DNA of 64,000 nt, from the NCBI RefSeq assembly GCF_005049105.1, contig NZ_SUKA01000002.1:851985-915984 (forward strand), given 5' to 3'. Under the pieces are notes generated by a model. The model saw nothing but the letters and a program-made list of their open reading frames with translations, was not told the DNA's origin and did no database searches. The position numbers and the translations under genes were made by a program. Positions 35,519-44,190 of this stretch are shown here, piece after piece. This DNA is from Sphingobacterium alkalisoli. Lineage in GTDB: Bacteria > Bacteroidota > Bacteroidia > Sphingobacteriales > Sphingobacteriaceae. Numbering within the stretch: the stretch's first letter is position 1; each line of letters starts with the position of its first letter.

Positions 35519-36547
35519 TTATAAATTGAGTCCTTTCCAAAAAGGAAGCAAGGAGAAACCTACTTGTAGAAAAGGTACCGGTGTATGTTTGTTCTCTAAG
35601 AAGTAATCATTTGGTTTAGAATTTCCCTGCCGAATTTTGGAATTCACCATATAGTTTGCTCCGGCACTTAAACTGATTACGGCCTTTTTTGTAAGTCTGT
35701 ATTCCGCCATCAGACCTGACTTTATTTCAAGTGAGGACAATGTAAGTTTCTGAGTAGGAAGAGGGGGGATAGCGGTATCAAAATCGAAAAAGGAGTTGCT
35801 GCCCTCCAATTCATTAAAAAATGTAAGGGATGTTTTCGGGGTCATTTCTTTACGTAAGGCAAGTCTATATGGCAAGTCTATCATTAAGTCCATGCTCCAT
35901 TCTTTAAACTTGTGAAAATAATTAACGACGAGGAACACAGGTACAGGAGAGGCTGGATCTATTAATACCACTGCACCTGCAGTCAAACGAGTGTTTTGTC
36001 GCTTGATAAGAGGAACAGTAGCCATTCCAGTAAAAGTAAACTGGCTTCTGTCCATAGAGGGGTTAAAGATACCTGAACCTGAAGCAACCAAAGTCACCGA
36101 TTTTTCGAAAAGAGTCTGTGTTCTGATGTAGGTAAGTCCAGTTGATACCATAGGAATGTAAATATTATCGTCATATACCTGATTTTGTGATTCCGTACTT
36201 TTTAAATCGCTCAACTCGAAAAACTGATGGATTACGCCTAAACTTCCAACCAACGTATTACTTTCACGTTGCAAAACAGGCATATTGAAATTAATTTTGG
36301 CTCTGGAGCTACGGAAATTTCCTTCGAACATACCATTTCCATGTGACTTGGAAGTTATCTTTCCAAAACTGTTTTCTTCATAGGTAATCGAAAATTGTCG
36401 GATGCGGGGATATATAAGCGCTGCTTGCTCTACATTAGCAGCTCTTATGGAATCTGCTGTGCTTTGTTGGTCTGTTAGAGAAATATCTTGTGCATTTGAG
36501 CTGATAGATACCATAACCAAAAGAATAATCAAACCTAATTTTTGCAT
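35519..36547 (-). CDS. DUF6268-family outer-membrane beta-barrel protein
   Basis: A 342-residue protein with a signal peptide (MQKLGLIILLVMVSISSNAQD). Alternating amphipathic strands rich in aromatic and polar residues, such as YPRIRQFSITYEENSFGKI, and a final strand TPVPFLQVGFSLLPFWKGLNL point to an outer-membrane barrel of the DUF6268 type. It is downstream of the LytS/LytTR gene pair on the same strand with a 178-bp gap, so the pair may regulate it. Transport or signalling role unknown. Confidence 0.75.
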   Translation of the reverse strand: MQKLGLIILLVMVSISSNAQDISLTDQQSTADSIRAANVEQAALIYPRIRQFSITYEENSFGKITSKSHGNGMFEGNFRSSRAKINFNMPVLQRESNTLVGSLGVIHQFFELSDLKSTESQNQVYDDNIYIPMVSTGLTYIRTQTLFEKSVTLVASGSGIFNPSMDRSQFTFTGMATVPLIKRQNTRLTAGAVVLIDPASPVPVFLVVNYFHKFKEWSMDLMIDLPYRLALRKEMTPKTSLTFFNELEGSNSFFDFDTAIPPLPTQKLTLSSLEIKSGLMAEYRLTKKAVISLSAGANYMVNSKIRQGNSKPNDYFLENKHTPVPFLQVGFSLLPFWKGLNL

Positions 36548-36725
36548 ATTTTTTATCTTTATAAATTTTACTTAGATATATTCCACTCTTAAATCCTTAA
36601 CATAAATAATGAATTGATGAAGCAAATTTATAATCCTGAAAAAGTAATCTGTTATGGTTTGTTCGTGAGGCGTTCAAAAACATAATTGAAACCGCCTCCA
36701 TAAAAATAAAGCAGCATTTAAGAGA

Positions 36726-37490
36726 TCATTCACTTTCCTGCAACCACTTAAGAAATTGAGGCGATTTTTCCCTGCTGATGGTAATAATCTCATCATGAGG
36801 AACAGAAACAGCAAGCGACATCTTGCGTGAGAGTAAACTGGATGCGTGGGTAACTGCTTTTCTATTCACAAGATACTGACGGTTTACACGGAAGAATTGT
36901 TCTCCCATCAATTGCTCCAGCTCGTCCAGGCCTTTATTTGGATAATAGGTCCTTTCATCGAATGTACATAGGTATACCAAGTTGTTTTTCAGGTATACCA
37001 TAGCGACATCTATCATCCGTATCGGAAGCACTATATCCTTATGATGTACCAATAAGGAAGAGATCTTGGGCTTAGAAAAGAGCGGAAACATATTTGTTAA
37101 TGCTTCATACTGTTTGGCTATTATTTCTTGCTGCCCGGTTCCGACAAGATTTCTATACTTTACTATTGCTTCCCTGACCGAATCTTCAGTAAATGGTTTT
37201 AATATGTAAGCAATGCCGTTAGCATTAAAGGCATTTAGAGCATATTCGTCATAAGCTGTACAAAAGATGACCGGCACCTGTAACACATTAATGATCTCAA
37301 AACTTAAGCCGTCACCAAGACGGATATCACTAAAGATAAGATCTGGTTTTTTGTTTTCGCTGAAATATGCTAATCCTTCTCTTACAGAATGTATAATAGA
37401 AGTAACTTCAATCGAAGGATCTATCTGTTTCAATGTCTGCTGCAAATCAGCAGCAGTTATTCTCTCATCTTCTATGATTATTATTTTCAT
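36726..37490 (-). CDS. LytTR-family response regulator
   Basis: A 254-residue regulator: receiver domain with acidic pocket IIEDER and phosphoacceptor Asp55 (DLIFSDIRLGDG), conserved Lys in YILKPFTED, and a C-terminal LytTR DNA-binding domain (DVAMVYLKNNLVYLCTFDERTYYPNKGLDELEQLM, FFRVNRQYLVNRKAV). Its start overlaps the kinase stop by 4 bp (ATGA), so both are translated together. Confidence 0.92.
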   Translation of the reverse strand: MKIIIIEDERITAADLQQTLKQIDPSIEVTSIIHSVREGLAYFSENKKPDLIFSDIRLGDGLSFEIINVLQVPVIFCTAYDEYALNAFNANGIAYILKPFTEDSVREAIVKYRNLVGTGQQEIIAKQYEALTNMFPLFSKPKISSLLVHHKDIVLPIRMIDVAMVYLKNNLVYLCTFDERTYYPNKGLDELEQLMGEQFFRVNRQYLVNRKAVTHASSLLSRKMSLAVSVPHDEIITISREKSPQFLKWLQESE

Positions 37491-38518
37491 ATTTTCAATA
37501 TTTTTAGATAAACCTTAAAAAAGCTTTCATCTGAGGTAATCCTTATTTCATCTTCGCCGAGCAACTGGTACCTTTCCCTGAGGTTGAACAGTCCGTTTCC
37601 TGCTGATTCTTCCTTATGCGTATTTTCCTGCAGGTTGTTACATATAACAACAAAACCATTCTCTTCATAAATGTTTATTTTTATAGGTTTTTCTTCGGTC
37701 AGTTCATTATGTTTTAGGGCATTTTCTATCAAAGGCTGTAGGGAGAAATAGGGAAGATACCCTTTACTTGATATTGTATCATTTAGCTGTATATCGTATT
37801 CAATGGCACTACCAAAGCGAATCTTTTGCATCTTTAGGTAATTCAGACAAAAAGAGATCTCATCTTTAACCAATGCTTTGTGTTCTTTGGGGTCTGAGAC
37901 AGATACTCGCAGAAAATTGGCAAGGTGTACAAGATACTGTTCCCCAAGTTTGCTGTCCTGTTTGTACAGTGATTTTACAGTAGTTAAAGCATTGAAAAGA
38001 AAATGGGGCTGTATCTGCTGCCTTAATAGCAAATTGGTCGTATCACTAACATTGGCTTTCAACTGTAACTTTTCAATTTCATTTTTTGCATTTCGATATT
38101 GAAAAATAAAAAGGTACTGAATAAGTAATATTATCGTATTAAAAAACGAGATCGCTAATATTGCCAGTAAATATGCTGCTTCTAAAGCCCCACCTTTTCC
38201 TTCCCACTCACTTCCTAAAATAACTGAATAAAGACTTATAACAAGAAACCAGGCCAATATTGCCCCAATATAACTATAGACGTAAAAGCTGAACTTTGGC
38301 GATTTCTTTTTCTTAGCTCTAATTTTTGAATTCCAACTAGATAATAGCCACATGTTACCGAAGCTTACCAAATTTGTAAAAACGAAGGCTTGAATAAATC
38401 GATAGATTACATTATCAAATTTAAGCACCAATAAAAATATAGTGAGTAATGCTGAAAACAAGAAACTGACCACTATGTTCAATCGTATTATACCGTTTAT
38501 GGGAAGCTGATTTGACAT
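37487..38518 (-). CDS. LytS-type sensor histidine kinase
   Basis: From the ATG at 38518 this is a 343-residue kinase with four transmembrane helices (about residues 8-130) and a His_kinase domain carrying the phosphoacceptor His in LRQQIQPHFLFNALTTVKSL. The ATPase boxes follow: LQPLIENALKHN (N box) and GNGLFNLRERYQLL (G box). It forms a two-component system with the LytTR regulator. On the minus strand a TATCTTTG -7 box ends 4 nt before the ATG, so the mRNA could be leaderless. Confidence 0.9.
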   Translation of the reverse strand: MSNQLPINGIIRLNIVVSFLFSALLTIFLLVLKFDNVIYRFIQAFVFTNLVSFGNMWLLSSWNSKIRAKKKKSPKFSFYVYSYIGAILAWFLVISLYSVILGSEWEGKGGALEAAYLLAILAISFFNTIILLIQYLFIFQYRNAKNEIEKLQLKANVSDTTNLLLRQQIQPHFLFNALTTVKSLYKQDSKLGEQYLVHLANFLRVSVSDPKEHKALVKDEISFCLNYLKMQKIRFGSAIEYDIQLNDTISSKGYLPYFSLQPLIENALKHNELTEEKPIKINIYEENGFVVICNNLQENTHKEESAGNGLFNLRERYQLLGEDEIRITSDESFFKVYLKILKI

Positions 38519-38522
38519 AGCA

Positions 38523-38530
38523 CAAAGATA
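38523..38530 (-). promoter_or_regulatory. -7 promoter box directly before the LytS-type kinase
   Basis: TATCTTTG (TAnnTTTG) on the minus strand lies 4 nt upstream of the ATG at 38518. Transcription would start at or near the start codon. No clear -33 TTTG was found at the right distance. Confidence 0.4.
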
Positions 38531-38825
38531 TTCAATTGATTGGCATGGCCATATAGTTTTAAAGGTCAAATGGTCTATTCTATATTTGAAGACGCCAGAA
38601 TGTGCAACAAAGTGTCCGCTATACTTTCTGGTATTAGACGGTTACTTTTCAGACTTAAGGACATTTATTGAGTGAGGGGTATGTCATCTTCACAGTTCCC
38701 ACCGGTCTTCCAATCACATTAGCGCATTAATGGTAATGGAATTAAGTCTGTCCTGGTGTTTTAAAATTGCTTCATTTAAAGTCATTTTTACATCGGCAAA
38801 TTGTGACAATAAAAAAGACTACCCG

Positions 38826-39011
38826 TCAGCATTCAGGCTTAGTGCAAAATCTTATATAATAAATAATCTCTGTCCTGAGAAGTTCTTTGTTTTTTTCAAA
38901 AATGGATTTGTGGGTAAAGTATTTACCAAACTTTAAGTCAATTAGGGCATTCCAATCCTCCACTGAGAATTCTTCAGTAAACTCCAAGTCTTCATATATT
39001 TTACCTTCCAT
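38826..39011 (-). CDS. Hypothetical short protein, possibly a fragment
   Basis: From the ATG at 39011 (MEGKIYEDLEFTEEFSVEDWN) this is a 61-residue acidic protein; an ATG at 39071 is also in frame. The 5' end abuts the Rpn tail fragment beginning at about 39070, so the gene may have been cut there. No family recognised. Confidence 0.35.
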   Translation of the reverse strand: MEGKIYEDLEFTEEFSVEDWNALIDLKFGKYFTHKSIFEKNKELLRTEIIYYIRFCTKPEC

Positions 39012-39069
39012 CAATGTATTTGACGACTCCAAAAGAAGTAAGCATGTATAATTGGTATTAAAAAGAACC

Positions 39070-39299
39070 ATTATTGGCGAAGCAGGAGGCGTTAGAGCAA
39101 AAGCAGCAGGAATTAGAAGAGGCGCATGCGTCTAATTTAGTCCAAGCTCAAAAGGAAGCGCTTTCTGAAGGTCTTGGCCGAAGGTGAGCGTAAAAAGGCT
39201 ATAGAATCTGCACGAAAAATGAAGAATGAAGGGCTTCCACTAGAGCAGATAATCCGTTTTACAGGACTCTCTGCAGAAGAACTCGATAGCTTGGTCTAA
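39070..39299 (+). pseudogene. Rpn-family 3' fragment
   Basis: Only the coiled-coil and tail of an Rpn gene remain: the sequence matches the region 12530-12780 of copy 1 (LLAKQEALEQKQQELEEAHASNLVQA), then after a frame change KKAIESARKMKNEGLPLEQI and TGLSAEELDSLV. The nuclease half is missing. It ends near an AGCGTTCTGA hairpin like the one after copy 1. Confidence 0.75.
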
Positions 39300-39336
39300 A
39301 ACTTCCAATTTAAATAGATATAGCAAGCGTTCTGAT

Positions 39337-39600
39337 TCAGGACGCTAACATGCCAAAAACCATCATCGCCAACAATACATATTTCATCCAATCAAATCCT
39401 TTTCTTATCAAGACTCCAATCAGAAATAGGAAACCGAAAGTAAAAACGAGGGAAAATGTTGCTGAGCTTAGTTGCGGAAGCTCAGGTGCAATGAATATGT
39501 TTATGAAACCCAACGCTATAGACAAAGCCTTCATGTACATCTGGTTTTGCGCATTCAAGAAAGCGTTGTAAATTATAATCCATCTTAGTAGATAGCTCAT
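39337..39600 (-). pseudogene. Truncated small membrane-protein gene
   Basis: The frame encodes hydrophobic segments KALSIALGFINIFIAPEL, TFSLVFTFGFLFLIGVLI and WMKYVLLAMMVFGMLA. The stop codon lies inside the AGCGTTCTGA/TCAGGACGCT hairpin of the Rpn fragment, which shows that the 3' end was lost at that junction. A second frame (about 39600-39790) upstream reads YHFPTLTIHKMAKLPFIPAP and belongs to another unidentified fragment, which is cut by the start of the long direct repeat at 39781. Confidence 0.4.
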
Positions 39601-39780
39601 GCTCCTGGGGGTAGGGCGCCCGCTGCGTCATGCTTACATCCTCTCGGATCTGCCGGTGTACATCAAAGGCATGCTTCTTATCGTGTGCATAGCGCGGGGC
39701 GGGGATAAAGGGCAGCTTGGCCATCTTATGGATGGTAAGGGTAGGGAAGTGGTAGCCCAACTCCACAGTGCCCAGTAGCA

Positions 39781-40692
39781 GGTAGACCTGCGCGGTAAAC
39801 AGGGTATTGCACGCTGATCTTAACTTATACTTAGCATTACACGCTTTAAATCCGCAGATGTTATAGCCGTTTTCAAACGCTTATAAACGACTATAAGCGT
39901 TTATAGTACGGCTAATATTTTTAGTTTTTTAGATGTTTGCTTAATCAATTTATTTATGTTAACGTAAACACTATTTAATTATGAAAGAATTAGAAAATCC
40001 CGTATTCATTGATCCTACTACTGATGAGGGGTTCAAACGGTTATTTGGCGATAAGATTAATCTTATCAATTTTCTCAACATCATCTTCCGGGGCCGCAAG
40101 GTCATTGTCGACCTTACCTACCGTGATACCGAGCGGGTCGGGGCAGCAGAGGATATCGGTACGGTTATCTTCGATCTGATGGTCGAGACCAGTACGGGGC
40201 AGGAGATCATTATCGAAATGCAGACCAGCCGGCATTCGAATCTCAAGAAGCGGATGCTATATTATGCGAGCAAGGTTATTTCGGACAAAGCTCCCCATGG
40301 TAACCGTAGAGGCTGGGCATACTCCCTTCCCGAAGTGTACACCATTGTACTGATGGATGGCTTCCATATGCCCGATAGCAGCAGTAGGGATCATTTACAT
40401 GATATCTGCCTGTGCGATAGAGACTCGGGGGAAATATTTTACGAAGGATTAGGATTTATTTACATGGAACTCATTAACTTTGTAAAAGGCGAAGCAGAGT
40501 TGGAGAGCGAGCTGGACAAGGTATTCTTTATGCTCAAGAATATGTCCACGTTAAAAAAGTTGCCCCGGATACTGAATTCGGGCGTTTTCCAGCGATTTTT
40601 CCAGCTGGCGAGCTACGCAAAATTGACAAAGGAGGAGCGATATATGTATGATATCAGTTTAAAGCGCAAATGGGACGCGGAAGCCGTTCGAC
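39781..40692 (+). repeat. Long direct repeat, copy 2 (partner 11594-12505)
   Basis: Near-identical to 11594-12505 without indels, including 200 bp of non-coding DNA before the gene. Only scattered substitutions occur, and they become more frequent toward the 3' end. Confidence 0.85.
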
Positions 40693-40931
40693 AGGCTCAG
40701 GAAGAAGAGCGAAAAGCACACGAAGAAGAGCGAAGAGCACACGAAGAAGATCGCCGGGCGTTATTGGAGAAGCAGCAAGCATTAGAGGAGGCGCTTGTTG
40801 AAGCCGAGTCAAAAGCCTATGCTGAAAAATTAGAATCAGCACTTGAAATGAAAAAAGATGGTCTCCCTATCGAGCAGATTGCGAAGTTTACAAAGCTTTC
40901 CATTGAAGACATCGAGAAGTTAAAAGAATAG
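39981..40931 (+). CDS. Rpn-family PD-(D/E)XK nuclease/putative transposase, intact copy 2
   Basis: A 316-residue paralogue of the protein at 11794, with the same nuclease core (Asp65, Glu79-x-Gln81). The first 235 residues are almost identical. After AVRQAQEEE the C-terminus differs: a shorter Arg/Glu-rich coiled coil (EEERKAHEEERRAHEEDRRA) and a different tail (ALEMKKDGLPIEQIAKFTKLSIEDIEKL). The tail is of the same helix-turn-helix-like class. An in-frame internal ATG at 40644 follows AAAGGAGG. Likely recombination-promoting or defence nuclease, as in the family. Confidence 0.88.
   Translation: MKELENPVFIDPTTDEGFKRLFGDKINLINFLNIIFRGRKVIVDLTYRDTERVGAAEDIGTVIFDLMVETSTGQEIIIEMQTSRHSNLKKRMLYYASKVISDKAPHGNRRGWAYSLPEVYTIVLMDGFHMPDSSSRDHLHDICLCDRDSGEIFYEGLGFIYMELINFVKGEAELESELDKVFFMLKNMSTLKKLPRILNSGVFQRFFQLASYAKLTKEERYMYDISLKRKWDAEAVRQAQEEERKAHEEERRAHEEDRRALLEKQQALEEALVEAESKAYAEKLESALEMKKDGLPIEQIAKFTKLSIEDIEKLKE
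40644..40931 (+). CDS. Possible intragenic C-terminal Rpn product of copy 2
   Basis: The ATG at 40644 follows AAAGGAGG (40628-40635) with an 8-nt spacer and would give a 95-residue protein lacking the nuclease domain. It corresponds exactly to 12457 in copy 1 but has a different tail, so the two small proteins would be distinct. The same caution about Shine-Dalgarno use in Bacteroidota applies. Confidence 0.3.
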   Translation: MYDISLKRKWDAEAVRQAQEEERKAHEEERRAHEEDRRALLEKQQALEEALVEAESKAYAEKLESALEMKKDGLPIEQIAKFTKLSIEDIEKLKE

Positions 40932-40954
40932 GTTAGACATTTATAAGTTAGTGC

Positions 40955-40988
40955 AGCCATCTGGATTTTTTCAGATGGCTTTTTTTTA
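40955..40988 (+). terminator. Rho-independent terminator after Rpn copy 2
   Basis: AGCCATCTG and CAGATGGCT pair around a T-rich loop, followed by eight T. The same hairpin recurs after the Rpn remnant at 49719-49751. Confidence 0.8.
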
Positions 40989-41017
40989 TTCGGTTGAGTG
41001 CGTGGTTGTGGGGAGTG

Positions 41018-41290
41018 TCAATCAGCAATCTCAGTGTTCACAAAAAATTGTATCGGAAAGTAAATACGAAAACATACAATGTCCACCATAATTTTGGAGG
41101 AGATTTCAAAGATATCTATAGCCTGACCTGTGCTATCGGTTTCTAGTACATACGTATCATCCTGGTTTTTTGATTCTAAGATAGTCATATACCGGATATT
41201 ATGCTTACTACCTTTAGTGGTTGGACGCAGTAGTTCGGTCGTTCCTATTAATTTGTCGTCAAGAAATATATTATATTTTTTAATTGTCAT
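41018..41290 (-). CDS. Hypothetical protein (90 residues)
   Basis: From the ATG at 41290 (MTIKKYNIFLDDKLIGTTEL) this is a 90-residue protein with a beta-rich N-terminal half and no membrane segment. The N-terminus resembles small uncharacterised Bacteroidota proteins; the C-terminal part (FEISSKIMVDIVCFRIYFPIQ) may be altered. It lies alone in the debris region, so it could be a remnant. Confidence 0.35.
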   Translation of the reverse strand: MTIKKYNIFLDDKLIGTTELLRPTTKGSKHNIRYMTILESKNQDDTYVLETDSTGQAIDIFEISSKIMVDIVCFRIYFPIQFFVNTEIAD

Positions 41291-41501
41291 TGGTAACGTG
41301 TTTGATAAGAGTGCTGGGTAACTATGTGCCACAATTCCGTTTTCTTTATAAGAGCTAATTTCGTTCAGTTCGTCAAATATCTATTATGTTCGAATGGCGA
41401 AATGGGCTATAGTAAAAATAGGAATTTTAAAACATATTGTTATGTTGGTTTTTTGGAGCCTTAAGATTTTACTGACATCGTATAGCATTCATAATTTGAT
41501 G

Positions 41502-42188
41502 TTAATCAGCGACACGGAGTGGTTTAATTACTTCAGGATGATTATCACTTAGTAATATTTTACTCAAAGAATCCAAATTGAAGATATCTACTGGCCCTGT
41601 TCCCGGTGGAGTAACATAGAATATTCCGTAAATTTCCGAATCTCTATTGACAAACGGATTTTCACCATCTTTCAATCTCACTAAACTATTATCTTCAAGT
41701 TTATACGTACCATAGGGCAATCCATTTACCGATTTGTTCTGTTCTGCAATATCTTCTCTTTCAAGCAAAACTGTTTGCCACTTTGTACTATCGTAATCCA
41801 TGCTATAACTGCCGTTCGCATGGATATGGTACCAGCCAGTAATGCCGTCATTATGTTTGGGAAATACAAAAAGGGAATCAGAATAAACTACATCATTAGT
41901 ATGAGTAGATACTTGACGGAGATAATAATGTGTATCTGCACCGCTGCGCACCTCTATCATCGCATACATGATATAGTCTGCTAAAAAATTCAAGTCTTCA
42001 AAGAGATATTTCAAAATCACTGAACTGTCTGCATTCGACCAAGATGTTATTTTGCCACGTTCAAGTTGCTTAATTTCACTAAATGATACTTTTCTGAAAT
42101 TTCGAGTATCTGCGGAACAACTGCGGCACACCCACCATGTGATGCAAAGGAAGAACAAAAGAATAATCCAAGTTTTTAGTTTCGGCAT
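41502..42188 (-). CDS. Hypothetical membrane-anchored or secreted protein
   Basis: A 228-residue protein from the ATG at 42188 (in-frame ATGs at 42194 and 42206 also exist). One hydrophobic N-terminal segment TWIILLFFLCITWWVCRSC acts as signal or anchor; the Cys at its end could be lipidated but the lipobox is weak. The rest is soluble and mixed alpha/beta, with GITGWYHIHANGSYSMDY as its most distinctive part. Family not recognised. Confidence 0.5.
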   Translation of the reverse strand: MPKLKTWIILLFFLCITWWVCRSCSADTRNFRKVSFSEIKQLERGKITSWSNADSSVILKYLFEDLNFLADYIMYAMIEVRSGADTHYYLRQVSTHTNDVVYSDSLFVFPKHNDGITGWYHIHANGSYSMDYDSTKWQTVLLEREDIAEQNKSVNGLPYGTYKLEDNSLVRLKDGENPFVNRDSEIYGIFYVTPPGTGPVDIFNLDSLSKILLSDNHPEVIKPLRVAD

Positions 42189-42249
42189 ATACATGCTATT
42201 AAACATTAATCGTTGTTAATATACGAAATCCAAAATAGTTCTTCTTCTG

Positions 42250-42762
42250 TCAAAAAGGTTGTTCTACATTTTTCTTGTATATTAGGCAGAAGGCTTCGTC
42301 GGCTTGTCCGTAAAGCTTTCCATAGCCGTCTAACTTATTGATATAATCATCCAGCCGTCTATTTGTTAATGTTGTGGTTGATTGTAAGTCTGCAATTGTA
42401 AATGGAAATTGACTGTTATTCGGATTTGGTGTATTTAGGAATAATGCATCATTACAACTGGCAAAGTCGAGTAAAATTGAATATAGCTGAAAGTCTGTTT
42501 TCAGCCTTTTTGTCTTGTCAACAAGTATATCAAAGTGTCTAAACAACTTGTCGAGATGTGGTTTTCGTCTTTTAAAACAGTTATTACCATAACCATTCCA
42601 GTCAAAATGTAAGTGCCAATTCTCAAACCAAGTTTCAGGATTATCATCTCTTTCTTTTTCCTGTCTGATTTTTACGTTGGTCAGATTTATGTTTTTACTG
42701 GTATTCGTTGTTGTCGCTTTGCATATTACTTTCGGCAGGCCGAGAACCTTGTCTGATCACAA
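42250..42762 (-). pseudogene. 5'-truncated gene of unknown function
   Basis: The frame stays open upstream of the first ATG (42546) to a stop near 42765, reading LGLPKVICKATTTNTSKN, NPETWFENWHLHFDWNGYG and KRRKPHLDKLFRHFDILVDK before the annotated part. No start codon serves this longer frame, so the gene has lost its 5' end. Family not recognised. Confidence 0.4.
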
Positions 42763-42930
42763 CTCCGTTCCAAACATAGTAAAAATAGTAAAAAAGTGGA
42801 AACCATCTGATCTATTGTTCTTTTAAATTAGTGATCTGTTTTGAGTCTGTGTTGTTTTTTTTGCTAAAAATGTTAGTTTTTATCATTTTTAATTGTTATT
42901 TTTAACCTATTAAACCGATAAACTAAAAGT

Positions 42931-43922
42931 ATGAGCCGATCATCAAGACGTATAGACGACCCGATATGGAAATCCATCATAGAGCAAACATTTGGACATT
43001 TTCTAAATTTCTTTTTTTCCGATGCGAGGGAAATCTTTGACTTTGGCCGGGAGTTTGAATACCTGGACAAGGAGTTTGAGAGTCTATTTCCACCCGAACC
43101 CAATAACAAGGGGGTGCGTTATGTGGATAAGCTCGTAAAAGTTTATCTCCGGGATGGGAGCGAGCAGTTTGTGCTCTGCCATGTAGAGGTACAGTCGAGC
43201 AAGGGAAAAGGCGACCTCGCCCAGCGGATGTTTGAATAGTTTTTCTGGAATTGTTTGTTTTCAAAGGCCATCAAGAGCCTTCATGATGGCATCATGAAGG
43301 GTTTTACCGAATATCCGATAAATACAAAGTACCTGTTACCGCCATCGCGATCCTGGCCGATGGAAATAGAAATTACCGTCCGGCTATTTACGTTCAGGAG
43401 TTTATGGGTACAAGCCTTACCTATAGATTCAATAGTTACAAGATATTGGATCAGGACGAAGCCGTACTTCGGGCAAATGACAATCCCTTTGCGGTAGTTG
43501 TACTCACGGCGCTGCTCGCTATACTGCACCGTAATGTTACCGATGAACAGCTGAAAGAGATCAAGCATGATCTCTATGCAGAGATGATCAAGCGTGAGAT
43601 GGATAAGGACACGCGGCAGGGGATATACGACTTCTTGGCACGTTATGTGAGTTTTAAAAATCAAACAATGTTTACTATCTTTGAGAAAGAGGTAGAAGTA
43701 AAAACCGGAAGGAATACTACAATGGGAACACGAGAATACTTATTGGAAAAGGCTAAAAATCAAGAGCGTGCAAAAGCTGAGAAGCTGTTAGAGCAAGAAC
43801 GAGCCAAGGCTGAAGCCGAGAAACGTACGATAGCTTTAGAATTCAAAAAAATGGGGGTGTCTATAGCTGATATAGCTAAAGGAACAGGCCTATCCATTGA
43901 GGAAATTGATAGCTTGGTGTAG
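42931..43922 (+). pseudogene. Rpn-family nuclease gene, disrupted
   Basis: The N-terminal part (SSRRIDDPIWKSIIEQTFGH, then LCHVEVQSSKGKGDLAQRMFE with the ExQ motif) runs into a TAG at 43237. The family sequence resumes in another frame at about 43340 with IAILADGNRNYRPAIYVQEFMG, and continues through EEIKHDLY-like helices to the tail IALEFKKMGVSIADIAKGTG. Between them lies about 65 bp with a 10-bp perfect palindrome, which fits a small insertion. It belongs to a different Rpn subgroup than copies 1 and 2. Confidence 0.8.
43278..43300. repeat. 10-bp perfect inverted repeat inside the disrupted Rpn gene
   Basis: CCTTCATGAT-GGC-ATCATGAAGG lies within the segment that separates the two parts of the Rpn gene. 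The segment from about 43275 to 43339 (about 65 bp, not a multiple of three) looks inserted between codons of an F-S-K-A-I / A-I-L-A-D type sequence. Confidence 0.5.
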
Positions 43923-43949
43923 AGCTTTCCAATTTAGATAGATATAGCA

Positions 43950-43980
43950 AGCGTTCTGATTTTCAGGACGCTTTTTTTTT
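43950..43980 (+). terminator. Rho-independent terminator after disrupted Rpn gene
   Basis: AGCGTTCTGA and TCAGGACGCT arms followed by a run of nine to ten T; same hairpin family as at 12932. Confidence 0.75.
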
Positions 43981-44022
43981 ACCAAAATAGATATGTATAG
44001 GTCTAGCCTTATATATTAATTC

Positions 44023-44075
44023 GCACGGGACAAAGTCCACGCGCCAGCGATTAGCATTATACCGGCGACAACAGC
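44023..44075. repeat. Dispersed G+C-rich repeat, copy 2
   Basis: A 30-bp stretch starting GCACGGGACAAAGTCCACGC is identical to 49796-49825, and similarity continues to TATACCGGCGACA. Both copies follow an Rpn remnant and its terminator. Nothing else recognisable was seen in 44076-44190. Confidence 0.6.
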
Positions 44076-44190
44076 GGAGATTGTCGTCCGACCCTAATGT
44101 GTCGCTCGAACTGAAGTGGGTTCAATTGGGACTGCTTGACAGGATTGATAATGAAGTGAGCAGTCTGCCCGCACGAAGGGTCTTGTCCGA

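Noticed and set aside
11594..40692. Composite transposon bounded by the two Rpn segments
   Set aside because: The repeats lack terminal inverted repeats and target duplications, and the unrelated debris and terminators around copy 2 do not fit a clean transposition. Direct-repeat recombination is kept as a finding instead.
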